A stretch of 64,000 bases of DNA from Candidatus Peregrinibacteria bacterium (GTDB lineage: Bacteria; Patescibacteriota; Gracilibacteria; UM-FILTER-43-11), in assembly GCA_016932505.1 (NCBI GenBank), contig JAFGCT010000035.1:102015-166014 (forward strand), in the 5' to 3' direction. Position 1 is the stretch's first letter, and each line of letters opens with the position of its first letter. The notes under the pieces are model-generated. The model was given only the letters and a program-made list of their open reading frames with translations, was not told the DNA's origin and did not search any database. The translations under genes were made by a program, and so were the position numbers. Shown here piece after piece: positions 52,391 through 63,920 of this stretch.

Positions 52391-52870
52391 ATGAATGATA
52401 ATATCGAAAAAATCTCAGTTATAGGAGGTGAAAGGAAGGATCCTAGTGCAGATAGACAATTAGGTTTTTTACGTGCGTATTTATCAGGCAAAAATGTTAA
52501 AGAATATAGTGGAAAAATTGGAGTAATTATTCAGATTGCAAGAAAGGCAGTGGAGGCAATTCCTGATACTACTACAAAAAATTTAAAGAAAGCTGAGCTT
52601 GTAATGTTAATTGAACTAGCTGAACAAAACAGCAACGGTCAATCTTTGTTTGAAATGATTAAAATGGGAATTAATTGCATTCGTGTTTTTTTGGAAACAG
52701 AAAATACAGGCATGGCTAACCCTATTGACGAAGCAAAAACAATAATCTTAGAAATGAATCAATTAATTAGTATTGCTAAATTAGCAGGCTTGGATTACGA
52801 GCGCTATGAAAAAGAGCTTGCTGAGATAATTGAGAATAACGCTAGTAAACTTGGAGATTTAGAAAAATAG
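52391..52870 (+). CDS. Small helical protein, unknown
   Basis: A 159-residue, mostly helical, acidic protein with no signal peptide, membrane helix or cysteine motif. The fold looks like a helical bundle (KIGVIIQIARKAVEAI, NLKKAELVMLIELAEQN, AKTIILEMNQLISIAKLAGL). I recognise no family. Its last 12 bases overlap the end of the convergent GT4 gene. No Shine-Dalgarno. Confidence 0.65.
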   Translation: MNDNIEKISVIGGERKDPSADRQLGFLRAYLSGKNVKEYSGKIGVIIQIARKAVEAIPDTTTKNLKKAELVMLIELAEQNSNGQSLFEMIKMGINCIRVFLETENTGMANPIDEAKTIILEMNQLISIAKLAGLDYERYEKELAEIIENNASKLGDLEK

Positions 52871-53980
52871 TTCCATTAACTCTCTGGCTGCCTTTTTCCA
52901 GCTAAACTTTTTCGCTTGTTCAAATCCTTTTTCTATAAGAGTTTTGCGTAGTACTTCGTCTCTATAAATCTCATCCATTGCCTGTTTAAGCTGATGCGGT
53001 TCATTTGGATTAATCAGAATAGCAGCATCTCCCGCTACTTCTGGGATAGATGTGGCATCCGAAGTTATAACAGGCGTTCCACATTGCATAGCTTCAAGTA
53101 CCGGCAAGCCAAATCCTTCATAAAGCGATGGGTACAGAAATGTAAGAGCGTGTTGATACAAAATGGCTTTATCTTCCTCATCAATAAAACCAGTCATAAA
53201 TATCTGTGGATGTTTCTGTAAATGTAAATCCGCAAAAATATGCTCGTGTTTTCTACCTGCAATAACTAGTGCCACTTCGGATTCATTGCCATTTTGCCAC
53301 TCGCTATAAGCTTTAATAATGCCCGTAATATTTTTACGAGGCTCAAGTGTAGAAAGGCATAAAAAATATTGGTCTGGAAGGTTATATTTTCGTTTTATTA
53401 TCTCAAAACTCTTAGCAAACGGTAGTGGATGCAAATGATCTGCTGCGGCTTCATATATAACTTTGATTTTATTCGGATTGATATTGTATTCATCTACTAA
53501 CTGACTTTTAGTAAATTCGCTTACTGCTACAATAGTGGTAGCTTCTTTCGCTTCTTTTTTTGGTCTAAGTATTTTATGCCAAAGACGTGTTTTAAAGTTG
53601 AATGAATATTTAAAGTCAACAAATGACAAATCGTGAAATGTTGTGATTTTTTTACATCTTTTACTAACCGGTGCCGGTCTTGGGTCTGGTATCCACAAAG
53701 CCTCAATATCTTTATCTATTAATTTATCGACTTTTGGCCAGCGAAGTAAGCTCAAAGATAAATTTAGTATTTTATTAGGAATCCGTGTTCGTTTAATAGT
53801 TACGTTCGGATGTCCTTTTGGAAAATGACCGATATTTACATTTTTAAACGAGTTATACCAAAGAATGTATTTATTTTCGCTATCTGCCTCAAAAAGAGCC
53901 TTAAGCATACCAAGAATATACATCTCTACTCCACTGATTTTGCCCGACATTAGGGGTCTTAGGTCGATTGCTATTTTCAT
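52859..53980 (-). CDS. Family 4 glycosyltransferase (GT-B fold)
   Basis: A 373-residue retaining glycosyltransferase of the RfaB/PimA type, cytoplasmic or membrane-associated. The N-terminal acceptor domain begins [20 protein letters not shown]. The donor domain shows [18 protein letters not shown], the family motif [25 protein letters not shown], and [14 protein letters not shown]. The acceptor is unknown; together with the GT2 pair and the sugar-phosphate transferase, it fits assembly of a surface polysaccharide. Complete. Confidence 0.93.
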   Translation of the reverse strand: MKIAIDLRPLMSGKISGVEMYILGMLKALFEADSENKYILWYNSFKNVNIGHFPKGHPNVTIKRTRIPNKILNLSLSLLRWPKVDKLIDKDIEALWIPDPRPAPVSKRCKKITTFHDLSFVDFKYSFNFKTRLWHKILRPKKEAKEATTIVAVSEFTKSQLVDEYNINPNKIKVIYEAAADHLHPLPFAKSFEIIKRKYNLPDQYFLCLSTLEPRKNITGIIKAYSEWQNGNESEVALVIAGRKHEHIFADLHLQKHPQIFMTGFIDEEDKAILYQHALTFLYPSLYEGFGLPVLEAMQCGTPVITSDATSIPEVAGDAAILINPNEPHQLKQAMDEIYRDEVLRKTLIEKGFEQAKKFSWKKAARELMELFF

Positions 53981-54022
53981 AATTTAATTCTATGTGAAAT
54001 TATATGTTTATTCAATTCCAAA

Positions 54023-54052
54023 TTGACATATCAACCTTAATTAGTCTAGAAT
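54023..54052 (+). promoter_or_regulatory. Promoter of the acyltransferase gene
   Basis: TTGACA (54023-54028), 18-nt spacer, TAGAAT (54047-54052). The longest frame's ATG (54051) overlaps the -10 box, so translation must begin further down. Confidence 0.65.
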
Positions 54053-54080
54053 GAGTCCTATTTTAATTCTCCTAGCTATT

Positions 54081-55199
54081 ATGCACAGAGTAAATGAAAT
54101 GTCAGTGCCAGATTTCAGCGTCAATTCGCAAGAAGCAAGGGCTTATATCGAAGCATCTGCCGATGAGCTATGTGAAAGATTAAACACTACCAAAATCGCA
54201 AGAGAACGATTTATTAATCTTTTTTTGGACTCATACGAAGCATATTTTGGTTTGGAAAATAAAAACCCCACTCCGCATACACCTGAAGGTCGAAAATTAA
54301 CTGATGGTATATCCGAGCTATTGGTTCAAAATAACAGTGAGCTTATAGGTAAAGAGCATTATGACAAAGTCAAACAGCATATGGATAGAGGTGGAAATGT
54401 TCTTTTGATTCAGAATCATACCAGTATTGCCGATATGCTTGTAATGGAGGCATTAATGCGCAGATTTATTGATTCTTTAAGCACGGAAGACTGGGCATAT
54501 ATAACTGGTGGACCAATTGCAGATCCAAAAACTATTCAAGGTACAGCAATTTCCGGTGGTTATCATCGTTTTAATGTTCATTCAGAAAAAGCATTGAGTA
54601 AATTGGCGGCAAACCCTGCTGAATTAAAAAGCGCAAAGCATCAAAATATTAGTACAATCAGAGCATTATATGGTCATGCAATGCAAGGTGGAAAATTAGT
54701 TGTTGTTTATCCTGAAGGAACTCGAAATGATGGAATAATGGAAAGAGCAAAGCCATTTACTACTCTTATTCCTTCAACAATGACAAAGGAGGGATGTCCT
54801 CCTTTACTAGTTCTTCCTACTTATATGTATGGTGCGAACAAAATTTTACCAGTAGCAAGAAATGACAAAAATGAATTTAGTACTCAATTACAAAAATGCA
54901 ACCGAAGAAAAGCGGATATGACAATCGGACAACCTATTAATTGGTCGGATATAATCAGCCACGCACAGAAACATGAGATTATTAGAACGTATATTTCTTC
55001 TAAACTTGTCCCGGAGGGAGTTAACAAAGATAACACTAAGGAACTTGTATCTGCAATTGCTGCGGATATAATGGGAGGAATGATTGCAAACATTAATTTA
55101 ACTTCAGACCATCCGAATTCTAATGAAAGCGATGGAAAATATGGGATTAGGCTTCAAAGAGTTCTTATGGCACAGTTTTTAGCATCGGTTTCTATATAG
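54081..55199 (+). CDS. PlsC-like acyltransferase
   Basis: From ATG 54081 it has 372 residues; another ATG at 54099 is possible. The acyltransferase motifs are QNHTSIADML (motif I, NHxSxxD: His and Asp) and VVVYPEGTRND (motif III, PEGTR), with about 85 residues between. These are the marks of the glycerol-phosphate/lysophosphatidate acyltransferase family. No membrane helix is obvious, unlike typical PlsC, and the 130-residue N-terminal region is unlike PlsC. Substrate uncertain. I chose the start because the promoter -10 covers the longer one. Confidence 0.8.
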   Translation: MHRVNEMSVPDFSVNSQEARAYIEASADELCERLNTTKIARERFINLFLDSYEAYFGLENKNPTPHTPEGRKLTDGISELLVQNNSELIGKEHYDKVKQHMDRGGNVLLIQNHTSIADMLVMEALMRRFIDSLSTEDWAYITGGPIADPKTIQGTAISGGYHRFNVHSEKALSKLAANPAELKSAKHQNISTIRALYGHAMQGGKLVVVYPEGTRNDGIMERAKPFTTLIPSTMTKEGCPPLLVLPTYMYGANKILPVARNDKNEFSTQLQKCNRRKADMTIGQPINWSDIISHAQKHEIIRTYISSKLVPEGVNKDNTKELVSAIAADIMGGMIANINLTSDHPNSNESDGKYGIRLQRVLMAQFLASVSI

Positions 55200-55208
55200 C
55201 TTCAGTGA

Positions 55209-55721
55209 CTACTCAGGCGGACCGCCTATCTCATGTCCCATTGTTTTTAACATAAACTGTAATTGTAAGTATTTTGATATAACTGGAATCATCAGACGTA
55301 TAAGCTCATCTTCTAATATCTCACTCTTTTCACAAAAATAAGCCTTGCATACTACAGGTCTTGCATTTTCTGGGAGCAAGCATCCATTATTTGAACTTAA
55401 ACGGCATTTTAAAATTCCGCCATCAATTTCAAGCGCTTCAATTACTTTAGCTCTTTCTTCCTCAGCCATTTCCGTAAAAGCTAAAAAATAGTCGATTTCA
55501 TAAACCATTTCTTCCTCCACAGTCCGCTTGCAACACTCTCCTTCGCAATCTCTACATATTTTCCCAGCTTCTTTTTGTTTTAATAATTCATTGGCGTACC
55601 CATGCATTGATTTTATTTCATTAAGAAGAGTGGATATTTCTTCCTTCTCCAGTTCAGTGAGTGCATTAAGTATTCTATTTGCATTTTCCGCTTTTGCTTT
55701 GCTCGTTTTAAGGTTCTCCAT
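55209..55721 (-). CDS. YkgJ-type cysteine-rich zinc/iron-binding protein
   Basis: A 170-residue cytoplasmic protein with the YkgJ (zinc- or iron-chelating) pattern: CRDCEGECCKR, then KCRLSSNNGCLLPENARPVVCKAYFC. Eight cysteines make up the binding region; a helical N-terminus precedes. Function in the cell is not established for the family. It follows the coiled-coil protein by 2 nt on the same strand, so the two are cotranscribed. Confidence 0.83.
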   Translation of the reverse strand: MENLKTSKAKAENANRILNALTELEKEEISTLLNEIKSMHGYANELLKQKEAGKICRDCEGECCKRTVEEEMVYEIDYFLAFTEMAEEERAKVIEALEIDGGILKCRLSSNNGCLLPENARPVVCKAYFCEKSEILEDELIRLMIPVISKYLQLQFMLKTMGHEIGGPPE

Positions 55722-55723
55722 AA

Positions 55724-57454
55724 TTAATTTAATCCATTAAGGATATCTTGAAAATCCAATTCTTCCAGATACTTCTGCAAACGAATAAACATAGCTTTTT
55801 TGCTTTCAATATCATGTTCTTTTTGCTTATGAACCCTTAAGCCTTTTACAAGCATTCCTACGATTGCCTGAATTCCTTCATAGGTTTCTTCATAGTCTGT
55901 TCTTATAAATTCATATACCTGTCTTTTCGAAATAATTAAATCTAGATCACTTGCATATGAAACAAGAACATTAATATCAGTTTCATTTGGATTAAGTGAT
56001 ATTGCTTGTAAAATCCTTTCCTTTTCCTGTTGCACTTTGAATATTTTTCCAAGTATATAAGCTTTAATCCCAGAATCACGCATTTTTTCAATATCTCTTT
56101 CGTCTAGCGCACCCCTTATTATTTCCGCATGTTCTAGAATTTTCTTTGCATAAAGATTAAATGGGCGGATTTTTAAAGTGCTGAGATTCTGAATTTTTTC
56201 AATCGAGCTTAATGTGTTTTCTCTTAGCTCATTATAACCTTGAAAAAGCTCACCACTTTCATTACGACCTTCATAGGCTTCCATTTGCGCACATATTTCT
56301 AATAGTTCTTTTCTGCTTTCGTTCAAAATTTCCTCTCCTCTGGATATTCTCATATAAAGAGTCTGTTCATCCTCACTCATTGCCTGCGCTTTACTTTTTA
56401 TTTGTGGTAAGCGTTTTGTAAGCCTGTTTAAAACCGCTACGAGCTTTGTACACGTTATACCAGGATTATGCCTGCCTAAACTGTCTTTGATTCCGCTGAT
56501 TTCTTTTAATAAATCTCCTGCCTCAGCTTTAAAATGATTTGTGGCACCTTCAAGTATCTCGATTTCCCTGCCAAGCTGTTCTACTATAGCATCTCTTTTT
56601 CTGTCACCTTTCTTTAATCCTACTGTTTGTTCTCTTATAGTATTAATCCTATCCAGCAATCCAAATATTTTAGGAGCCTCGCTTTGATAACTACATTTAG
56701 CATGTAAGGCTTTTCTGTGAGCGGGGTAAATGCTATCGAATGTCTGAAATACTTTTCTATCTTCGATTGGCGACTGTCTACCAAGAAAAATTGGAGCTAG
56801 GATTTTACCATCGTGTTCAGGTTTATAATCTTCGAAAACAAGAAGTCTGAAATTATCCGCCTGACGTTCGGGGTTGAATGGTGACATAGGTTTTAGATGC
56901 TCAAAAGCATCGACAATTTCAGGTTTCGCATCCATAACCGCCTGCATTTTCTGAAAAGATGTCATTCCATTCGGAATTTCAGCAAGACCGAATTCCCTGA
57001 CAAATCTGTAGGCCGAGCGTTTCAAGTTGGGATCTATTACACAAGAATCAAGAGGAATACTATTTAAATCCCCCTCAAATATACCTCCCGACTTTGGCAC
57101 CATCCTATATCCCGGTACTGCAAATAAATCCTGCATAGTCTTCCATACGGAATTCGGTATTTTTTGCCACTCTTTCCCTGTTGCTTTTCTAAGCTCTCCG
57201 CTGACTTCTGTATACTGGCTTTCTGCAGGATTAAAATCAATAATCTGCTCAATTCTCCCCCTCAATAATATTATTTGAGATTCCAGTTCTTCAATCTGCT
57301 CTTTTTTTCTCTCAATCTTTATTCTACGTGATTCAAGTGGATTTCTTTCATAAAATACCTCATGACGCATTAAAATACCTTTCTCAGATTCTAACCGAGC
57401 TTCAAGTCTTTGTAGCTTATCTTTGAATTTATCCTGGATTTTTGGGAACTCCAT
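55724..57454 (-). CDS. Long helical/coiled-coil protein, unknown
   Basis: A 576-residue protein. An N-terminal coiled coil (about 5-70), a compact central region (about 90-250, with SVWKTMQDLFAVPGYRMVP and LAPIFLGRQSPIEDRKV) and a long helical C-terminal half (about 250-576) rich in E, K, R and I. No signal peptide, membrane helix or catalytic motif is visible. I recognise no family. It is upstream of and probably cotranscribed with the YkgJ-like gene. Confidence 0.7.
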   Translation of the reverse strand: MEFPKIQDKFKDKLQRLEARLESEKGILMRHEVFYERNPLESRRIKIERKKEQIEELESQIILLRGRIEQIIDFNPAESQYTEVSGELRKATGKEWQKIPNSVWKTMQDLFAVPGYRMVPKSGGIFEGDLNSIPLDSCVIDPNLKRSAYRFVREFGLAEIPNGMTSFQKMQAVMDAKPEIVDAFEHLKPMSPFNPERQADNFRLLVFEDYKPEHDGKILAPIFLGRQSPIEDRKVFQTFDSIYPAHRKALHAKCSYQSEAPKIFGLLDRINTIREQTVGLKKGDRKRDAIVEQLGREIEILEGATNHFKAEAGDLLKEISGIKDSLGRHNPGITCTKLVAVLNRLTKRLPQIKSKAQAMSEDEQTLYMRISRGEEILNESRKELLEICAQMEAYEGRNESGELFQGYNELRENTLSSIEKIQNLSTLKIRPFNLYAKKILEHAEIIRGALDERDIEKMRDSGIKAYILGKIFKVQQEKERILQAISLNPNETDINVLVSYASDLDLIISKRQVYEFIRTDYEETYEGIQAIVGMLVKGLRVHKQKEHDIESKKAMFIRLQKYLEELDFQDILNGLN

Positions 57455-57612
57455 TTGGGCAAATTAAGGTAGTTATAATAACAACAATAAGCGATATTGT
57501 CAAATGAATGAATTTATTTTGAAGAATGCTGATTGAAATCTGCATCTTAAATATAATATATTAATAAAACTAATGACGTATGCAAAAAAATCTGATAAAG
57601 TTCTTTTGACGT

Positions 57613-57689
57613 GCGCTCATAGCTCAGCTGGATAGAGCACCGGTCTTCGGAACCGGGTGTCGGGGGTTCGAATCCCTCTGGGCGCACCA
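57613..57689 (+). tRNA. tRNA-Arg(TCG)
   Basis: Acceptor GCGCTCA/TGGGCGC with a G-T pair, anticodon stem CCGGT/ACCGG around CTTCGGA (anticodon TCG), T-arm GGGGGTTCGAATCCCTC, encoded CCA. It reads opposite to secF, which ends 9 nt beyond. Confidence 0.95.
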
Positions 57690-57697
57690 TTTTTAAA

Positions 57698-58603
57698 TTA
57701 CCTTTTTCTTCCTCTTTCCTGCCAAATAGTAAGTAGTGGACTTGCTATGAATATTGAAGAATAAGTTCCTACAAATATACCAATAATAAGTGCAAATACA
57801 AAGATTCTGATTGATTCAGCTCCCCATACATATAAAGCAACCAATGGGAATAATGTAGAAAGTGAAGTGTTAATTGAGCGTGTTAGTGTTTGATTAAGAC
57901 TTATATCTGCAATATCCGCAAATGAATCGTCCCTTGTCTGCTTTTTAAGATTTTCACGAATACGGTCGAATACAACGATTGTATCGTGAACGGAGAAACC
58001 CATAATAGTAAGAAGGGCAGTAATAAAGAATGTATTAACTTCAAAACCAAGAATTGCGAACACACCCAATGTGATAAGAATATCGTGAACAAGTGCAGCA
58101 ATAGCACAGAAACCGAACTTCCATGGGCTAACCCTTTTTGGTACTTTTCTGAATGCATAAGCTATATATAGGACAATGGCGATGGATGCTATAATAAGCG
58201 CTGTAATAGCCTTTGTTTTTAAAGTTGAACCAATTTTAGGTCCGATTGTATTGAATCGTAATAATTCAAATTCACCATTTTTTTCAGTTATTATTTTGGA
58301 TACGCCTTGCAGTTCTTCTTCCGACATATGACTAGCCTGAATAATGTAACTACCTTGGTCAGTCTGTACATATTCTTTAAACAAACCTGGATAAGCTAAA
58401 TTAACAGCTGCTCCAGTTGTATCCATATCGATTCCTCCATCAGCCTGTATTTCCATTAATGAACCACCAGTAAAATCTATACCAAGCTCAAGAGCTCTAC
58501 CATAAGTAACATGGTTATAAGTCATTGCAGCAATACCCGCAAGTATTGCGATAATTGATATCGAAAACCAAAGTTTGGTGTATTTAATAAATTGTAATTT
58601 CAT
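57698..58603 (-). CDS. secF: Protein translocase subunit SecF
   Basis: A 301-residue, six-helix subunit of the SecDF complex, which uses the proton gradient to help preproteins cross the membrane. Marks are GIDFTGGSLMEIQ at the start of the periplasmic domain, LVHDILITLGVF and IMGFSVHDTIVVFDRIRENL near the middle, and the final NTSLSTLFPLVALY. Complete and of normal length. secD is not in the window, although it usually lies directly upstream; here the upstream gene is gyrB. Confidence 0.95.
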   Translation of the reverse strand: MKLQFIKYTKLWFSISIIAILAGIAAMTYNHVTYGRALELGIDFTGGSLMEIQADGGIDMDTTGAAVNLAYPGLFKEYVQTDQGSYIIQASHMSEEELQGVSKIITEKNGEFELLRFNTIGPKIGSTLKTKAITALIIASIAIVLYIAYAFRKVPKRVSPWKFGFCAIAALVHDILITLGVFAILGFEVNTFFITALLTIMGFSVHDTIVVFDRIRENLKKQTRDDSFADIADISLNQTLTRSINTSLSTLFPLVALYVWGAESIRIFVFALIIGIFVGTYSSIFIASPLLTIWQERGRKR

Positions 58604-58609
58604 TATATC

Positions 58610-58672
58610 GATTAAAGATTAAAGATTAATGATTCAAGATTAATTTTGAATTTTCCAATCTTGAATTTTGAA
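58610..58672. repeat. gattaaa/gaattttga word repeat
   Basis: gattaaa x2, gattaat and gattcaa (58610-58642) are followed by ttttgaattttcc and inverted aatcttgaattttgaa, between gyrB and secF. Confidence 0.7.
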
Positions 58673-58683
58673 TAGTATAGATT

Positions 58684-60747
<2,064 letters not shown>

Positions 60748-60756
60748 TTAAACCTA

Positions 60757-60762
60757 ATTATA
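60757..60762 (-). promoter_or_regulatory. -10 box of gyrB, nearly leaderless
   Basis: TATAAT on the minus strand ends 9 nt before the gyrB ATG, so the transcript would carry a leader of only about 2-3 nt. No strong -35 was found. Confidence 0.45.
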
Positions 60763-60924
60763 AATTACAAATTTTGAGTTACGAATGAATTTTGAATACT
60801 ATTTCTAGGAATCAAAAATCAACCCTATAAATTCTACTAGAAAGCTTAGCTATCTGCAATAGTTAAATAGCGAAAAAAACGTGACAGAATTGATAAAATG
60901 TGAAAACTTAAAAGCTTTCAGTTT

Positions 60925-63858
60925 TTACTCAACTGGCTGTTCTTCAATCGGCTGTTCTTCAACTGGCTGCTGTTCAACTGGCTGCTGTTCAACTGGCTGC
61001 TGTTCAACCACAGGTTCTACAGGAACAATACTTAGAAACTCTTCAAATGACATTGACGGTATTACACCACCTGATTCTTCACTTGTTATATTTTTAAGAC
61101 TCGAACCAGCTAAATCAATGTCAAAGCTGTATGGCTCACTGCCTAGCATATATCCTTTTACTGTAATTTTATCAAAAGGATATTCAAGGGTTAATTGATC
61201 TTCGCTAACATTCATCCCCTTTTCTTCTAGAAATTGATTTATATAAATAGCCCCTAGTTCTTTAAAATATTCTTCTGGCTGAACATTATTTGCCTGAGAT
61301 ATCTCACTTGAAAAGCTTGTAAAGCTACCGGTTGTGGAGTTGAATGTACCGCTTACTCCTATTGGAATAGCGGGAATATACATATTTGTAAATTCAATAT
61401 TACCGTCCCCCCTTACCACCACATCGGATGGATTAACAACAAGACTATTATTGGTTACCGCTTCATTAAACACGCTTAGCGCATTTTCCTCTCTCTTCTT
61501 TTCAATTATTCCTCCTGATATAATATTTGATAGTTCACCTATAGGCACTGAACTTTTCTCAAAAGTAGTTCCATCGGACATTATAATATTTGTAGCCTTT
61601 TTTGTAGAAGTACTGAAATCAAACTTTATTTTTAATGGAGCTTTTTCATTTTCCGGATTAGGAATATATGCTTCGTTGATTCTAAATTTAGTTAATGTGA
61701 GTGCGTCTAAAACTTCAATAGCATCAAAACCTGCTGTCTGTATTCCTGCGCTTTTTAGTTCGTTTACTACAAGCTGTTTTGCAAGTTCCTGTGCAGTTGC
61801 CTGAGCTCTTAAGGCTTCATCCTCTCCTCCGCCACCTAGTAAGTCATAGATATCGGTTCCTGAATCGGTTTGCTCTATTTCTTCCGCCTTTGTTTTACTG
61901 ATAATTTCAACAAGATCGCTCAACGCAAAACTGCCATTAAGTGGCGTTTCACCAACAACCACATTGTTTACGGCATCAGTACTATAGTCATATGTAGCGC
62001 TGAATGTTATCTGAGACCCATCATCTGCCCTATCAATTAGTCTCGCTTTTACAATCGCAAAAACAAATGGCGACTGAGTCGTAGGAACAATATCGCTATC
62101 CAAAGTAATCACTCTTGATTTTGCAATCTTATTTACTACATCTTTTATTTCCGGACCTTTGGTATATTCCTCCGGTTCAACATCTATCTGCAAAAACTCT
62201 TTAAGATTTTCCGAAAGCATATCATCTCGGTTTTGCATCTGCATATATTCCCGGAAGTCCTTTTCATCTATCGCCTTAGCCGCACTATGCATTCTGTCCT
62301 CTGCATATTGAATTCTTTGTGCTATTAACTGAGCTTTTTCAGTAAAAATCTGGGAAGCCTGACTTACAGCCTCAAGGTTATCTATACCGAGGCTTTCATA
62401 ACTATTTTTTAAAAACTGTTTTGCAGCTACGTATCTATAATTTGCAACAAGAGCTCCACTAATTTCCAACCACTCTTCTGCTAATACAAATCTGGTTTCC
62501 TCCATATCATTTGAGGAATCCATTCTAAGCTTTCCGCTTTCATCCAGTATTGATAACAATGTCCCTGTAGTTCTATCTGAATAAGTCAGTAGTATTCTAT
62601 GAAACATTTTTGATTGTTTTGTGAATTCCTGCAGATTCTCTTTAACAATTGTCTTGCCCCATGCCCCAATCCAGTCTGAAGCAATTTTTTCAGCATCCTC
62701 AAGCTTGAATTCATTAAGATTAACTCTTAAGTCAGATAAATACGAACGAAGTACATAGGGACCATCTTGCGAAAGCAAGTATCTCATCAATTTACCTTTA
62801 ACCAAATCAGCAGGTGAATTGATTTTTACAGACCCAATTGCAAAAAATGTTTCTGTAAGCAGTTCTTTCATCAACGGATCAGATTCCATACTGTTTATTA
62901 CTTCACTTAAGTCATTCAACACAAGCATTGCATTATCTGTATCATTGTTTTTCTGAATTCCACCAAGTAAATACCCCAGCATTATTTCAGCTCTTTCTAT
63001 TGTGAGCTTTCTTTTTGTTTGCGGAACAAATGTCATTAGCGAACGCACTTTATTAAATCCACTTTTTATTGAGTATGAAAGTTCTGAATTTATAAATGTA
63101 TCCTTAATATTAGCAAGATTACTATCTACTGCAGTATTACGCACAACCCAATCGTCTCTTAAAACAGAACTGGCTATAGGCGCCATTTTAAGTTCTTTTT
63201 TTAGTTTTGACTCCTTTAGTTGTGAGTATTCAGAAACAATTTGAGTATCCAGATATGTAATCTGATTATATAGAGGTACTGTGTATGAAGTTACTATTTC
63301 ACCTTCTTTCGCAAATAAATCTAAATCCGCGCTACCTGTAATTACCATTAAACGATTAATGGGTTCATTATATGTAATTGAACCAACTGAATGTGCAAAA
63401 GAAGCAGTACTCCTTGGAGACTGCACTTCTATGCTATCAAACGCATTAATCCACATATTTCCTTTATTCAAAGAAAATATAAGTCTTGGCATTGTTGGTT
63501 CAAAAGTACTGTATTCCACAAAATTATTTTCAAGCAAAGTTATTTCAGTATTTTCATCTAACCTTACTACATTATTTTCCAAAATGATCTCCGCAAACTG
63601 AAGTTCACCAGTACTAATTGTTGTACCAGATATCAATTCTTGATTTGCCTCTGCTGAACGCTTCTCTTTGTCGTATTGTGTTTGGATCTGTATATCGTGA
63701 GCACTTGCTGCAAAAACTAATTTCGGAGCTACTGTTCTGTATGGGTCACCTTGAAGGGTAAATACTGTAAGTACATACCATGTAGCATTTATTAATAGAA
63801 ATAAAATGCTTAACAGCAGAATCTTTTTGGAAAAATGTGGAATGTTACTTTCGTCCAT
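60925..63858 (-). CDS. Large membrane-anchored FecR-domain protein
   Basis: A 977-residue protein with a short cytoplasmic N-terminus, one membrane helix (about 10-32) and a large exterior part. A FecR-like domain (about 50-205) shows SGTTISTGELQFAEIIL, NVVRLDENTEI and SPRSTASF. A long helical region (about 220-560) and a beta-rich C-terminal half follow, with two related blocks (ITFSATYDYSTDAVNNV... and IKFDFSTSTKKATNI...). The protein ends in a tail of VEQQP/VEEQP repeats. No sigma factor or TonB gene is nearby, so iron signalling should not be assumed. TATAAT and a short leader precede it. Confidence 0.82.
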   Translation of the reverse strand: MDESNIPHFSKKILLLSILFLLINATWYVLTVFTLQGDPYRTVAPKLVFAASAHDIQIQTQYDKEKRSAEANQELISGTTISTGELQFAEIILENNVVRLDENTEITLLENNFVEYSTFEPTMPRLIFSLNKGNMWINAFDSIEVQSPRSTASFAHSVGSITYNEPINRLMVITGSADLDLFAKEGEIVTSYTVPLYNQITYLDTQIVSEYSQLKESKLKKELKMAPIASSVLRDDWVVRNTAVDSNLANIKDTFINSELSYSIKSGFNKVRSLMTFVPQTKRKLTIERAEIMLGYLLGGIQKNNDTDNAMLVLNDLSEVINSMESDPLMKELLTETFFAIGSVKINSPADLVKGKLMRYLLSQDGPYVLRSYLSDLRVNLNEFKLEDAEKIASDWIGAWGKTIVKENLQEFTKQSKMFHRILLTYSDRTTGTLLSILDESGKLRMDSSNDMEETRFVLAEEWLEISGALVANYRYVAAKQFLKNSYESLGIDNLEAVSQASQIFTEKAQLIAQRIQYAEDRMHSAAKAIDEKDFREYMQMQNRDDMLSENLKEFLQIDVEPEEYTKGPEIKDVVNKIAKSRVITLDSDIVPTTQSPFVFAIVKARLIDRADDGSQITFSATYDYSTDAVNNVVVGETPLNGSFALSDLVEIISKTKAEEIEQTDSGTDIYDLLGGGGEDEALRAQATAQELAKQLVVNELKSAGIQTAGFDAIEVLDALTLTKFRINEAYIPNPENEKAPLKIKFDFSTSTKKATNIIMSDGTTFEKSSVPIGELSNIISGGIIEKKREENALSVFNEAVTNNSLVVNPSDVVVRGDGNIEFTNMYIPAIPIGVSGTFNSTTGSFTSFSSEISQANNVQPEEYFKELGAIYINQFLEEKGMNVSEDQLTLEYPFDKITVKGYMLGSEPYSFDIDLAGSSLKNITSEESGGVIPSMSFEEFLSIVPVEPVVEQQPVEQQPVEQQPVEEQPIEEQPVE
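60928..61008. repeat. 15-bp tandem repeat coding for the VEQQP tail
   Basis: About five copies of aactggctg(c/t)tgttc; on the coding strand they give VEQQP/VEEQP/IEEQP units at the C-terminus of the FecR-domain protein. Confidence 0.85.
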
Positions 63859-63878
63859 AAATTTGTTTTTATCTATTT

Positions 63879-63884
63879 ATTATA
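63879..63884 (-). promoter_or_regulatory. -10 box of the FecR-domain gene
   Basis: TATAAT on the minus strand, 20 nt before the ATG at 63858, directly after the terminator of the upstream gene. The leader would be about 13 nt. Confidence 0.5.
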
Positions 63885-63885
63885 C

Positions 63886-63920
63886 CAAAAATAAGAGTAA
63901 AAATCAATAGCTTTACTCTT
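63886..63920 (-). terminator. Terminator of the partial upstream gene
   Basis: On the minus strand AAGAGTAAA pairs with TTTACTCTT around a 10-nt loop, followed by ATTTTTGG. It starts at the TAA of the partial frame. Confidence 0.65.
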
